The position numbers and the translations under genes are program-made. From Huiozyma naganishii CBS 8797 (Eukaryota; Ascomycota; Saccharomycetes; Saccharomycetales; Saccharomycetaceae), in the NCBI RefSeq assembly GCF_000348985.1, contig NC_035922.1, positions 1,129,604 through 1,193,603 on the forward strand: DNA of 64,000 bases, read 5' to 3'. The notes below the pieces were generated by a model. That model had not been told where the DNA came from. It searched no databases and saw only the letters and a list, made by a program, of their open reading frames with translations. This document shows positions 28,154-37,060 of this stretch, piece by piece (position 1 is the stretch's first letter; each line of letters begins with the position of its first letter).

Positions 28154-29419
28154 TCAATTGTGTGTCACACTGTTTCGCTTTCTCCGTTGGTCAATCGGTA
28201 TGGCAGGTTTCGTTGTTGTACCACCGTTGCCCTGCGGTTTTGCACGATTCAGCCCCTGTCCCGGTCTTTTTACACCTGGTAGTGCGACCGAAGGTGTAGA
28301 TGGTGTATTAATGCTGTTCGGTTTTTTCCCGATTGTGGACGACCCGTAAAACGTGCTTCTAATTGAACTGTTCCCGCCCACTTTGGGCGATTGCCCGCCA
28401 AATGTCGATGGACTGCCACCAGAGGGAGTTCTGGAATTGGGCAATTGCCTCTGTCTCTTCTTGATTGTAATAGTGTCCTCTTCCTGAGACAAACCTGATT
28501 CTACCGTTTTTATTTCGTCCATGTTCTCCTTGCTCATTACTTGCTTTACATCAAGCGCCTCGAGATCTAAGCCGTTTTTCTCGGCATATTCTTTCGCGAT
28601 GTTCTCGCTCACTCTGAAAAGAGTCAACCAAGACGGTAGGTCCAGCTGTTTCAAAGTTTGTTGTGCTTTTTGTTTTAGTATGGTTTCTATTAAACTGTGC
28701 CTGCTTTCAGAGACGGGGGTGGTGGAATTTATGGAGAGTTTCTTGAATTTGAGCAACTGGTCTTCTATTACATGGTTTGGCCCGTAATCACACTTTAGTT
28801 TTAGCGTTTGGCGTGCCTTTATGGCCTTGATTTGTTCGACGAGAGATTGGATCTCTGTTTCAAAATGAGACGTATAACTGTCCTGGGCCTGTAATACCGT
28901 ATCGTAATTCCTCGTCAATGAGGCTGTTTTTTCTTTGTAGTCGTCGACCAATGCACTATTCTCTTCAATTTCCTTCTCCAAAGTAGAATTGCTTGTCTGC
29001 AGAGAATCAAAGGTCTGAACCAGCTCATCGATCTCCCCCTGCAGCTCGTTGATCTTCCTTTTCTTCCTTTGCAGCATTGAGTTTAAATTATCTCTTTCAT
29101 GATTGTAATGGGAGATGTTTTCATTGAGCTTTATCTCCCTTTTCTGAGCATGATCCAGTTTTTCCAGCAGCGTGTGCGACTGTAACGTGAGCTGCAAATT
29201 CGTGCTAGTCAGCGTGTCCACTTTCTCGTGAAGTGTCTCAATAATTCGCGTAGAGGACGACCCAGAAGGATGCGTCTCGGTCGGAAGATGCTCATTATCA
29301 TCTCCCACTGCATCGTTCTCTTTCAAAACATTTTCGATCCCGGACTCATAAATGTTAGCAACACTCTTATCCGGTCCACTGGCCATCACTTCCTCCCCAC
29401 TATCTGTGTCTTGCGTCAT
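28154..29419 (-). CDS. SHE3: She3-like mRNA-transport adaptor
   Basis: 421 residues from ATG 29419 (MTQDTDSGEEVMASGPDKSV); S. cerevisiae She3 is 425. Residues about 60-200 form a long coiled coil, the part that binds the myosin Myo4. The C-terminal half is basic and low complexity, with Gly/Ser/Pro runs and 'GVKRPGQGLNRAKPQGNGG', consistent with the She2/RNA-binding region. She3 moves ASH1 and other mRNAs to the bud. In S. cerevisiae it lies on chromosome II (YBR130C), the duplicated sister of the chromosome XVI TEF1 region, so its presence here reports on post-duplication gene loss. Confidence 0.9.
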   Translation of the reverse strand: MTQDTDSGEEVMASGPDKSVANIYESGIENVLKENDAVGDDNEHLPTETHPSGSSSTRIIETLHEKVDTLTSTNLQLTLQSHTLLEKLDHAQKREIKLNENISHYNHERDNLNSMLQRKKRKINELQGEIDELVQTFDSLQTSNSTLEKEIEENSALVDDYKEKTASLTRNYDTVLQAQDSYTSHFETEIQSLVEQIKAIKARQTLKLKCDYGPNHVIEDQLLKFKKLSINSTTPVSESRHSLIETILKQKAQQTLKQLDLPSWLTLFRVSENIAKEYAEKNGLDLEALDVKQVMSKENMDEIKTVESGLSQEEDTITIKKRQRQLPNSRTPSGGSPSTFGGQSPKVGGNSSIRSTFYGSSTIGKKPNSINTPSTPSVALPGVKRPGQGLNRAKPQGNGGTTTKPAIPIDQRRKRNSVTHN

Positions 29420-29633
29420 CTGCGTCGATTGGCACCAGCAGAGAACAACCACAACTGTTAACCGCAGCGTTAAACAGCGTCAAATTCCGTCCACTCGAAA
29501 TTTCACTGCAAAAATCGACGAAATTTTATAATGAAAGATGCGGTAATGAAGAAGAACAACTGTCCAGAGGGCTGAACGGTTACGAGGACAATCGACTCAG
29601 CTATTTCTTAGGGACTTCGTTGGTATCTGCAGG

Positions 29634-32324
29634 ATGGACGACAATCTGTGGGGCGATTTTGCGGCGCCCACGGAGGCCACAGACAGGAACGGTGTGTCTA
29701 CGGCTCAAGATGGTGCTAGGGAGATGGGTTCTGGTGCTGCGAACGACAAGGTGTCTGCAATCAAGGACACCGTGACTAGGTTGGACCATGCGGACCCTAA
29801 GATGGGATCATGGAGTGAACTGGTACAACTAATAGCGGATGAGACGCGGGGCGAGGAATTGACCACCTTCAAAGACCTATTACAAGATGTTTCCGACGTT
29901 AACGACAAGTTGCAGACCGGTGTCGCACTGATTCACTACATTATTGTGTTCAATAGGGCACCGTATATTGAGCTGTTGGCACTGAATACGAGAAGTGCAT
30001 CTCCGCTAAACTTCAACCTGGTTGACGACGTGGTGGGTTACTCTGCTCTGATGTGGGGGGTTGCGCTTTCGAGGAAAGATTGTCTGATCGAACTCTTCAA
30101 TTTTGCTGATTCGATCAACTTTGACTCGAGAAACAAAGAAGGGATTAACGTCTGGGACCTTCTTTTACCAGGAACCCCAGTGTACGATCTCCTAGACCAA
30201 AATAATATCTTCAGATACCGAAATCAAAAGAGTTCGTTTGTCCATGATAACTCCACCAACGCGGAAACGGTAAACGAAGGCGATGACCTTGATGACGCCA
30301 ATTTGCAAAAAAACATAGACCTGCAAATCGCAGGGTTGTCGTTAAATGCATCGTACAATGATCACGATGATGACTTCTACAACAAAAGCAATTTGAAGGT
30401 CGATCCTTTAGGAGACAACACGGAACAGATTAGCTTCAACGATCTGGGTGACAAGTTTGACTTTAATAAACTGCAAAAATATCAGTATCTAGAGTTTTCT
30501 GATTACGATATTCCTCAAATACTGGACTACCTGATCACTTTGCCCAAACGTTATCCTCACATGACGACGTACCCTGCTGCACTTCTGTACCAGTGCGTGC
30601 GATACGCCGATAACAAAAAAAAGAATGCCAAAGCTGAGGTCCAATCGCTGTTGTTCCTAGCCTTCACCAAAATCGCTAGTTCTATCTCCACCGCCAACGT
30701 CACCACGTCAACAGAGACAACAAATAATGAAGGTGGTGACAACGACGACGACGAGAACGACAATCAACGAAGGGGTGCCAGTAGCACAAAGGATACAAAG
30801 CCTAAAAAATCTGTGGACATTGTCACTCAGTCCTATTGGATCGGAGCATTGACTTTCATTTACTACTACCTGACCAAAGACGAAACTTTTTTCAAGAGAC
30901 ACCCAAATATATTGCAAGAGCTTGTCAATACGTTGCATTCCATTATGGTCGAGCTGGTGACGTCAATCCACTCGAGACTAACGCCCTTGATCCAAAAGGC
31001 GCTCCTGAACTATACTACCATCGAGGACGTCAAAGAGACGCTGTACAAAAAAGACTGGAACTTTTTTAAGAAAAGGAAACATGCAAAGCTGGTCGCCAAA
31101 CAGAAGGAAAGGAGATTACAGAAACATCACGAATTGGAGAAAAGCAAAAGTGACGATGATGCCGACGAACCTGATACACAGAGCACTAACACCGCACCGA
31201 AAGCCGAAGAAGAAGAGCAGAGAAGAAATTCCATAGATGCAGAGATATTAAGACACCTCTACCCACCTTCTCTAGAGGAACAAATGAAGCCATCCCCTTT
31301 GAAAATAGTTCAAATTTTTGGTGCTTTATTGTACGTGCTAAATCTACACCAAATTCATCCCTTGTTTCAACAACAGTGTTTGTCCATTGCCATTAAGTGG
31401 TTCTCAAATACTGTTTTCAATCAAATCTTGAAGGACAAAAAGAAGAAGACACTGTCGAGAGCTCGTGCAATTCAAATAAGATTGAATTTATCAACGCTAG
31501 AATCTTGGATTAAAAATAATGACCTTGTCGTCGAGAAACCCAAACTGATCGACGATTTCATGTGGGAAAGGTTTCCATTCACATTAGTTCAGGACTTGGC
31601 TGACATCGACTTGAACAATCCAACCCTGCATAGTGTCACGACTTATAAACCAGTTGGAGAGGTCATTGTAATCACTGATACGAGTAACTCTTTGTTTTTT
31701 TACCAAAGCTTCCACAAAATCGCAGACATTCATTTAACCCCATTGTTTCAGCTACTTCAATGGTTGCAGGTGGCAACAACATTGAATTCTGAGGAGGCTC
31801 TGGATAATACACTAACACTATTACCAAACCTATCTCCAGCACAGATACTTAAGGCAATTGATAAATACAATTATGAGGTAGGTGAGCACAAATTCGGCTC
31901 AAAACTGAGACAAAAGTTGAGTGGGATGGCAAAAATTACTTCCAAAATCACATATCTTGAAGAGAGACAAGTTCCGCTTGTTGCCTTGCCCACTGTACCT
32001 GAACTGACCGATTTGTTTGCAAATGAAAGAGATTACCAACCATTCCTGCCAGATGACATTCAGGATTTCGTTTACGAACTGCATGATGCAAACCACAAAA
32101 TGAGGATGAACGATATAATGGACGATCATGATATGGTCGAAGAGACTGAGCTCCAAAAGGAGCTTTCCTATGGGAACGCGAATGACGTCGCAAGTGGAAA
32201 CCCGTCCATCACTGCTGATAATATTTTCAACAGTATCGATGAGCCAACGAGTACTGTTGCCCAACCTGTATGGGGATCCGTTGCTGCAACTAACAATGAC
32301 GAATTCGAAACAAACCCATGGTAA
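29634..32324 (+). CDS. Dilute (DIL) domain protein, ortholog of YPR089W
   Basis: 896 residues from ATG 29634 (MDDNLWGDFAAPTEATDRN); S. cerevisiae YPR089W is 888. Residues about 60-180 look like ankyrin-type helices (VALIHYIIVFNRAPYIELL). The DIL domain covers about 270-740, split by an acidic and basic low-complexity insert, with 'SYWIGALTFIYYYLTKDETF' and 'LHQIHPLFQQQCLSIAIKWF' as recognisable helices. DIL domains otherwise occur in the cargo-binding tail of type V myosins. The terminal WGDF and NPW peptides resemble short clathrin-adaptor binding motifs. Function little known. Confidence 0.9.
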   Translation: MDDNLWGDFAAPTEATDRNGVSTAQDGAREMGSGAANDKVSAIKDTVTRLDHADPKMGSWSELVQLIADETRGEELTTFKDLLQDVSDVNDKLQTGVALIHYIIVFNRAPYIELLALNTRSASPLNFNLVDDVVGYSALMWGVALSRKDCLIELFNFADSINFDSRNKEGINVWDLLLPGTPVYDLLDQNNIFRYRNQKSSFVHDNSTNAETVNEGDDLDDANLQKNIDLQIAGLSLNASYNDHDDDFYNKSNLKVDPLGDNTEQISFNDLGDKFDFNKLQKYQYLEFSDYDIPQILDYLITLPKRYPHMTTYPAALLYQCVRYADNKKKNAKAEVQSLLFLAFTKIASSISTANVTTSTETTNNEGGDNDDDENDNQRRGASSTKDTKPKKSVDIVTQSYWIGALTFIYYYLTKDETFFKRHPNILQELVNTLHSIMVELVTSIHSRLTPLIQKALLNYTTIEDVKETLYKKDWNFFKKRKHAKLVAKQKERRLQKHHELEKSKSDDDADEPDTQSTNTAPKAEEEEQRRNSIDAEILRHLYPPSLEEQMKPSPLKIVQIFGALLYVLNLHQIHPLFQQQCLSIAIKWFSNTVFNQILKDKKKKTLSRARAIQIRLNLSTLESWIKNNDLVVEKPKLIDDFMWERFPFTLVQDLADIDLNNPTLHSVTTYKPVGEVIVITDTSNSLFFYQSFHKIADIHLTPLFQLLQWLQVATTLNSEEALDNTLTLLPNLSPAQILKAIDKYNYEVGEHKFGSKLRQKLSGMAKITSKITYLEERQVPLVALPTVPELTDLFANERDYQPFLPDDIQDFVYELHDANHKMRMNDIMDDHDMVEETELQKELSYGNANDVASGNPSITADNIFNSIDEPTSTVAQPVWGSVAATNNDEFETNPW

Positions 32325-32442
32325 AGTGTGCTCTTTTGGCATTTGTGTAAAAATCTTAGTATAGACCTTTTATATAGAACCTCGCGAAAGAAGGACACAT
32401 TATGAACGATTAAAATAATATATCGACGGAATGTCATTTTGC

Positions 32443-34803
32443 TTAGAGGTCCTGTGCAAATTGTGACTGTGGGATAATTGGACTCGACGCGACGGCGTTG
32501 GCTTGAGTTGGCGATGCTACAGATTTACTAACGAACATCTCTGACGCGAGCAATTTTGAAGACTCGTTGACTGCTACTTTGTCTTTATCACTCATATTAT
32601 CAGTGTGCTCGGAAACTGGCGGGACAGGCCTCCCAGGAACGCTCGCAAGTAAAAGAGGATCGTTGGCATGCTTTGTATGTGCTTTCCTTCTATTGGATAT
32701 CATGACTGGCTTTGCTGGAACCAATGGGGCAGGTGGCACTAGGCCGCCTTTTTCAGCAACATTTGCTTCCCGCTGTTGCTGTTCTTCACTATCAAGATCA
32801 TACTCATTTAGACCATCATTCCCGTCTAGACCATCATTCCCGACGTTATCTTTGTACCATTTGTTGATCTTATTCAGCCCTTTCTTCAGGTATTTCTTAC
32901 TCTTTGACGTCACCTGGTTACTGGAATTGCTGTCTTCAATGTCCTCTAAGTCGTTCGAAGAGTCGTCGTCAATGACCGAATCCTGTATGCTGTGCTTTGA
33001 GTTCGGTAGTGAGACTATACTGTTTCTAGGGATTGAAAGTGCTACATCAGCATCATCCATATTGGTTGTTTCGACTTCTGCACCACTTTCTGGGGCTTTG
33101 TTATCGCTATTTGATCTCAAAGTTTTCTTGAACGATAACTTAGAGGAAACTCTTTTCACAGACTTCACACTCAAACGCCTCGTATCAGTGGACTGAGCGG
33201 GTTGGACAGGTTGGTTGGGCTGAGTCGGTTCTGGATTTTCAGGTCCTCCAAAAATGTCAGAGTTTACGTCCACTTTTTTATCCCAAATTCCACCTCTGTA
33301 GATCTCCCCCATGGTGTCGTACACGACAATATCATCATAGAATGGTACCACCAGAGAATCCTTGAAGGACTCCAAGAACTTGCTCTTGATAGCATTCGTG
33401 ACAACGTTATAGGATAACTTGCTAGAGCTGACGACCGGGACCACTTCCAGATCTAGTGCGGGTTCAGTTTCAAACGAATACCATATTCTGTTTGATGGTG
33501 GGGGTTTTAAAAGTAGAACCAACGGACCAGAAAGCTCCTTCACTGTGATCGACAGTTTCAGGGAGACCTCCCTAGGCTTAAAGTGCGAACCTAGATTGAT
33601 GTTCGCCTTTGTCGTGATTATAAGAGACAGACCTCCGTGATACTGTATATCGAAACCAACTTTCAGTAACCCATCTGGGGATAACTCCTTCAACCTTGGG
33701 TTCGTTATCAATGGGGCACTATGCCCTACGTCGACTTTCTGAATGATGAAATCGTCCAGGAACCCTGGCCTGTTGATCTTTCGCAATTTCTTTGATATTT
33801 TCTCGAGGATGTACCTGTTGAGTGTATCTGTCTGCTGTAACGAGAGAAACAACCTCCCCAAAAGTGCGTTCAGCCATTTTGTCTGCAACTGGTCTTCCGT
33901 GGAGTTCAACGCTTGGATCAAATATAGGAGATCAGGGGTATTCAGGTGGGCCGTCTGCGCGGATACCTGTGGATCCATAATACTCTGCTTGTACCCATGG
34001 GACACGTTTGCAACGTTACTGATTTTGCAGGCGTTAATCAATTGGAAGTACCAGTCCTCTTTGTCCATTGTGTTGTCAATGTACAGAAAGAACTGTGAAG
34101 CCCCCTTGACTACCAGCCCACGTTGATCTGCGTCGCTGCTGGTGCTTGTTCCATTATCCGCAAAGGTGTCCTGACTACCCAATTGGTCCTGTGTAAACCG
34201 TAGTGAGTACGTATCCGTGTCAAATGTTACGGCGTCCTTCTTGAACAACGCAATGCATACCCTTGAGGTAAACAGAGAACCATCGGAGAGCTCCTTCTCG
34301 AGATCACGGGGCCAGAGTGTCACGAAACAGTCCTTCAATGGGATGGCGTACTCCAAACCTTTTGGGGCGGACTCGTCATCCTTGTAAAGAAACAGATTTG
34401 AGTGCTTCAAAAAGACGTAGAACCGTTGTTTCTTACGCAGCTGTGACCGCAGGGGTAGACTGAGTGACCCCGTAACGTCCTTCAGTGAGCTTTTGACGTT
34501 TGACGTGTTCGACGGATCCTTCATTGCCGCGATTTCCGTCGAGTGGTAGTAGTACTGGTTCGTCACGTACATCCACCCCTCTTTCGACACTTTGACGCCC
34601 TTATCCTCTTCGACAGCACCAGCTTTAAAGTCCGGGTCTATACCTTGGAACAGCACTCTAGTGGTGGGCTCTCTTTCATCATCGTCATCCTCCTTATGCT
34701 CTGCGAGCTGTCCGTATAGGAACCATGCGACAACGCAGAGCGGGATGAATGTAACACCGCCGAGCAGATACACTATGACCAATGTCTTGAGCGTCGTAAA
34801 CAT
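32443..34803 (-). CDS. NVJ2: Nvj2-like tethering protein with PH and SMP domains
   Basis: 786 residues from ATG 34803; S. cerevisiae Nvj2 is 770. An N-terminal membrane span lies at about residues 8-31 (VIVYLLGGVTFIPLCVVAWF). A PH-like region is at about 115-275 (KQRFYVFLKHSNLFLYKDDE), and an SMP lipid-transfer domain at about 290-515 (TKWLNALLGRLFLSLQQTDT ... IQYHGGLSLIITTKANINLG). The tail is acidic and disordered. Nvj2 sits at nucleus-vacuole junctions and ER-Golgi contacts, where it helps move ceramide. Matches YPR091C by position. It lies beside the snoRNA cluster. Confidence 0.96.
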   Translation of the reverse strand: MFTTLKTLVIVYLLGGVTFIPLCVVAWFLYGQLAEHKEDDDDEREPTTRVLFQGIDPDFKAGAVEEDKGVKVSKEGWMYVTNQYYYHSTEIAAMKDPSNTSNVKSSLKDVTGSLSLPLRSQLRKKQRFYVFLKHSNLFLYKDDESAPKGLEYAIPLKDCFVTLWPRDLEKELSDGSLFTSRVCIALFKKDAVTFDTDTYSLRFTQDQLGSQDTFADNGTSTSSDADQRGLVVKGASQFFLYIDNTMDKEDWYFQLINACKISNVANVSHGYKQSIMDPQVSAQTAHLNTPDLLYLIQALNSTEDQLQTKWLNALLGRLFLSLQQTDTLNRYILEKISKKLRKINRPGFLDDFIIQKVDVGHSAPLITNPRLKELSPDGLLKVGFDIQYHGGLSLIITTKANINLGSHFKPREVSLKLSITVKELSGPLVLLLKPPPSNRIWYSFETEPALDLEVVPVVSSSKLSYNVVTNAIKSKFLESFKDSLVVPFYDDIVVYDTMGEIYRGGIWDKKVDVNSDIFGGPENPEPTQPNQPVQPAQSTDTRRLSVKSVKRVSSKLSFKKTLRSNSDNKAPESGAEVETTNMDDADVALSIPRNSIVSLPNSKHSIQDSVIDDDSSNDLEDIEDSNSSNQVTSKSKKYLKKGLNKINKWYKDNVGNDGLDGNDGLNEYDLDSEEQQQREANVAEKGGLVPPAPLVPAKPVMISNRRKAHTKHANDPLLLASVPGRPVPPVSEHTDNMSDKDKVAVNESSKLLASEMFVSKSVASPTQANAVASSPIIPQSQFAQDL

Positions 34804-35011
34804 TGCTTAGAGACTGAGATTTACACCAATGATTGCCGATGAAGTTGACAGTTGTCCCTTTACTGCATTTGCGATGTATAATTTAAAAGAGTGACAGAAA
34901 TAGAAGAAGGTCCGCATTTCATGAAGCAGCAAAAGTCTGCAAACTGCAAGAGAGCGTGGGGAGGAGTATGTAGTAGAGCAAGAATTGACAAGAGAAGGAG
35001 GGAGGGTGTGT

Positions 35012-35112
35012 GTTTGATCAGAGTCATTAAATCAGTTTTTGTTTTGTTTTGTAGTCATTACAGGATAGAATCCTGCTAGTACAGTGTGAATATAAAATAG
35101 TCTCATCATGTT
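35012..35112 (-). ncRNA. SNR51: Box C/D snoRNA snR51
   Basis: On the minus strand: C box ATGATGA (plus 35103-35109) and D box CTGA (plus 35018-35021). Directly upstream of the D box is a 14-nt stretch, AACTGATTTAATGA, complementary to the 5' domain of yeast 18S rRNA (about positions 98-111). By the five-nucleotide rule the pairing places 2'-O-methylation on A100, the known snR51 target. Its second guide (25S) was not identified. Ends are approximate. Third member of the cluster transcribed leftwards between NVJ2 and ASR1. Confidence 0.88.
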
Positions 35113-35277
35113 AGTGGGGGAACTCCCCCCAATCACACTTTCTCCGTGCATCCCATTTTGTTGTAGTACTAAGAAATAATATCTGTGGTCAAGTGTAGAA
35201 GTTACTGTCAGGGCGCTTTGCCTCTTTAAGTGCAAATTTTTTTCTTCTCTCTCTCCAAATCAGCTATCTTGAGACCA

Positions 35278-35450
35278 ATCATCAGTTTTCCAACGACCGA
35301 CAATGTTGCCATGCTCGCTCGTTCCCTCAAAAATTTGTACACAGAAGGAACAAAACTTGAAAGCCCCCCCTTGCGAGGGGACCCGCACAGCTGCCGATCA
35401 CCAGATACTAGAATATGTCCGCCCGGTCGAATAAATGATCATCACATTAA
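35278..35450 (-). ncRNA. SNR70: Box C/D snoRNA snR70
   Basis: On the minus strand: C box GTGATGA (plus 35439-35445) and D box CTGA (plus 35282-35285), about 170 nt in total, close to the 164 nt of S. cerevisiae snR70. Soon after the C box the sequence TTCGACCGGGCGGA resembles the antisense of the 18S decoding-region segment around C1639, but has one extra C against a perfect CGACGGGCGG guide. The identification rests on the boxes, the length and the position between snR41 and snR51. Ends are approximate. Confidence 0.8.
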
Positions 35451-35606
35451 GGAGAGAGAGAGAGGAAATAAAAAATGGAGGTGTAAAAAGTATCGCATTA
35501 ACAAGGAAGAACTGGTCCTCTTGTGTACTGCACGGTGCATTGAGTTGGGTGTCCCGCAACAAAACGACACACTAGTCATTACTATTATTATTTTCTTCCT
35601 TTTCTT

Positions 35607-35722
35607 GCCAACTCATACAAGGCTGAAACTTAACGAATTATGAAGGTTGTCGACATACGGGAGTGACCCATTCAGTCGGAACAATTGGTAATTGGTAAAT
35701 ATTATCTCTAATCATCGGTGAA
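35607..35722 (-). ncRNA. SNR41: Box C/D snoRNA snR41
   Basis: On the minus strand: a C-box-like CGATGAT (plus 35711-35717) and a D' box CTGA (plus 35672-35675). Guide 1 is CCAATTGTTCC (plus 35678-35688), complementary to 18S GGAACAATTGG and predicting A541. Guide 2 is TTAAGTTTCAGCCTTG (plus 35618-35633), a 16-nt complement of 18S followed by a D-like ATGA (plus 35613-35616), predicting G1126. These are the two known snR41 targets. First snoRNA of the cluster. Ends are approximate; both the C and final D boxes are degenerate. Confidence 0.9.
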
Positions 35723-36080
35723 AGCAAAAAAAAGAGGAAAATAATAATAGTAACGGTTGTAGTTGCGTAGCAGTAGAACAAGGAAAAAAAATATAACTAA
35801 TCCTGTTCTTCCTTGGGCCCACCTGCTGGTAAAGACCTGCCCCTAGGGTAAACGGGTTGCTGCGGACGCTGTCTTTACACTCCTTTTTCAGGAGAATAGA
35901 AGGACACACGGGCAGAAGGGAACACAATCGTCGCTGTCGTCGCTGTTTAAATACGACGAAAGTGAAAATTTTTTGCAGTTTTTGGTGTTCGATTTTGTGT
36001 CACAAAAACTGTTAGGGCTTTTGGCGGTGTTCACCAGCAACGCAAGGTGTGTCGCCCATTGGGACCGTCTATAGGGGGAT
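35723..36080 (-). promoter_or_regulatory. Probable promoter of the snR41-snR70-snR51 cluster
   Basis: Upstream (rightward) of snR41. It contains GTTAGGGCT at 36011-36019, the reverse complement of AGCCCTAAC, a Tbf1-type site common at yeast snoRNA genes. It also contains a 19-mer (35955-35973) identical to one in the TEF1 promoter, with the RRPE-like GAAAATTTTT core, and TTAAATA near 35947. No protein gene is seen in this stretch. Confidence 0.55.
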
Positions 36081-36136
36081 CTCAATTGTAAGTTTGTAGC
36101 CGTTTGTGTATATTGCTATATGCGTTGAAATGTGGG

Positions 36137-36445
36137 CTAATTCTGCGCGCCCTGTGGGGAGAAAGAATTCGGTGACGACTCGCAGCGGGAACCGTCCCGC
36201 AGGTTGACGCGGATGCTCGACCCAGCGGGCGCACCGTGGTCGTACTGTATGAGCAGCGTCTCCGACTGTTCTCTACAGAAGGGACACAGTGGGCGTCGGA
36301 TCTCCCCCGTTGTGGTGGTGTGCCATTTCCGGATGCAATCGGAATGGAACTTGTGGTGGCAGGGAAGCAGTTCGCCGAGAGGTTCGTGCGGGCCAATCTC
36401 CTCCATGCAGATAGGACACTCCGTGACAGTGGCCGTACTCGCCAT
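36137..36445 (-). CDS. ASR1: RING-H2 finger protein, positional homolog of ASR1, short
   Basis: 102 residues from ATG 36445 (MASTATVTECPICMEEIGPH). A complete RING-H2 is visible: CPIC, then LPCHHKFHSDCIRKW, then CPFC, covering about residues 10-58. After it only a 44-residue tail follows. S. cerevisiae Asr1 (YPR093C) is 288 residues with RING and PHD fingers and ubiquitinates RNA polymerase II. No PHD is found here in any frame of the downstream region. Position and orientation between NVJ2 and RDS3 support orthology; a recent truncation or a naturally short form are both possible. Confidence 0.75.
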   Translation of the reverse strand: MASTATVTECPICMEEIGPHEPLGELLPCHHKFHSDCIRKWHTTTTGEIRRPLCPFCREQSETLLIQYDHGAPAGSSIRVNLRDGSRCESSPNSFSPQGAQN

Positions 36446-36599
36446 CTGCTGCTGCTGCTGCTACTGCCTTGTCGCCTCTGGGGGGTTACATTCCGTAGAT
36501 CTTGCTGCCGTAGTAAGCGGGAACAAAATTTAATATCATTTGAAAGATATCATAGTATCTGCTCCGATGAGATGAGATGCGAGAGTGTCGAGCAGCGGG

Positions 36600-36944
36600 A
36601 TGTCGAAGCACCAGTTCGACCTAGTAGTGTGTCTGAAGCAGCCAGGCTCGCATCTGGGCGTGCTCTGCGACAAATGCGACGGTCGGTGCCCCGTTTGCGA
36701 CTCGCACATCTTGAACACGCAACACAAGAGGGCGATCCATAAAGTCAAGATCTGCGAAAGTTGTGCGTTCGGTAAATCGGGCACCAAGTGCATTATCTGC
36801 GGCATGGCGAATGCACACAACACGGCGTACTACTGCTGGGAGTGCTCCCGGCAAGAGAAGAGCAAAGACGGCTGCCCGAAGGTGCTTAACACGGGGTCCA
36901 ACACCGTCGATAGACACTTTGAGCTAAAGAACGCCAAAGTGTGA
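36600..36944 (+). CDS. RDS3: SF3b-associated zinc protein Rds3
   Basis: 114 residues from ATG 36600 (MSKHQFDLVVCLKQPGSHLG); yeast Rds3 is 107. The PHF5/Rds3 family zinc-binding pattern is complete: CLKQPG, CDKCDGRCPVC, CESCAFG, KCIICG, YYCWEC. Rds3 is a core subunit of the U2 snRNP SF3b complex. An in-frame ATG five codons upstream (36585) is possible, but the family start is MS..QFDLV. Divergent from the ASR1-like gene; the YPR093C/YPR094W order is kept. Confidence 0.97.
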   Translation: MSKHQFDLVVCLKQPGSHLGVLCDKCDGRCPVCDSHILNTQHKRAIHKVKICESCAFGKSGTKCIICGMANAHNTAYYCWECSRQEKSKDGCPKVLNTGSNTVDRHFELKNAKV

Positions 36945-37060
36945 CGCGGGAAAAACGTATATGATGCGTGTAATTGTGTATAGAAATTGATAAGCGGATT
37001 CAGATGTATACTCTCTTGGGGAACGTTCTTAAACATGCAGCGCTCTCTTGTTTTTTAAGG

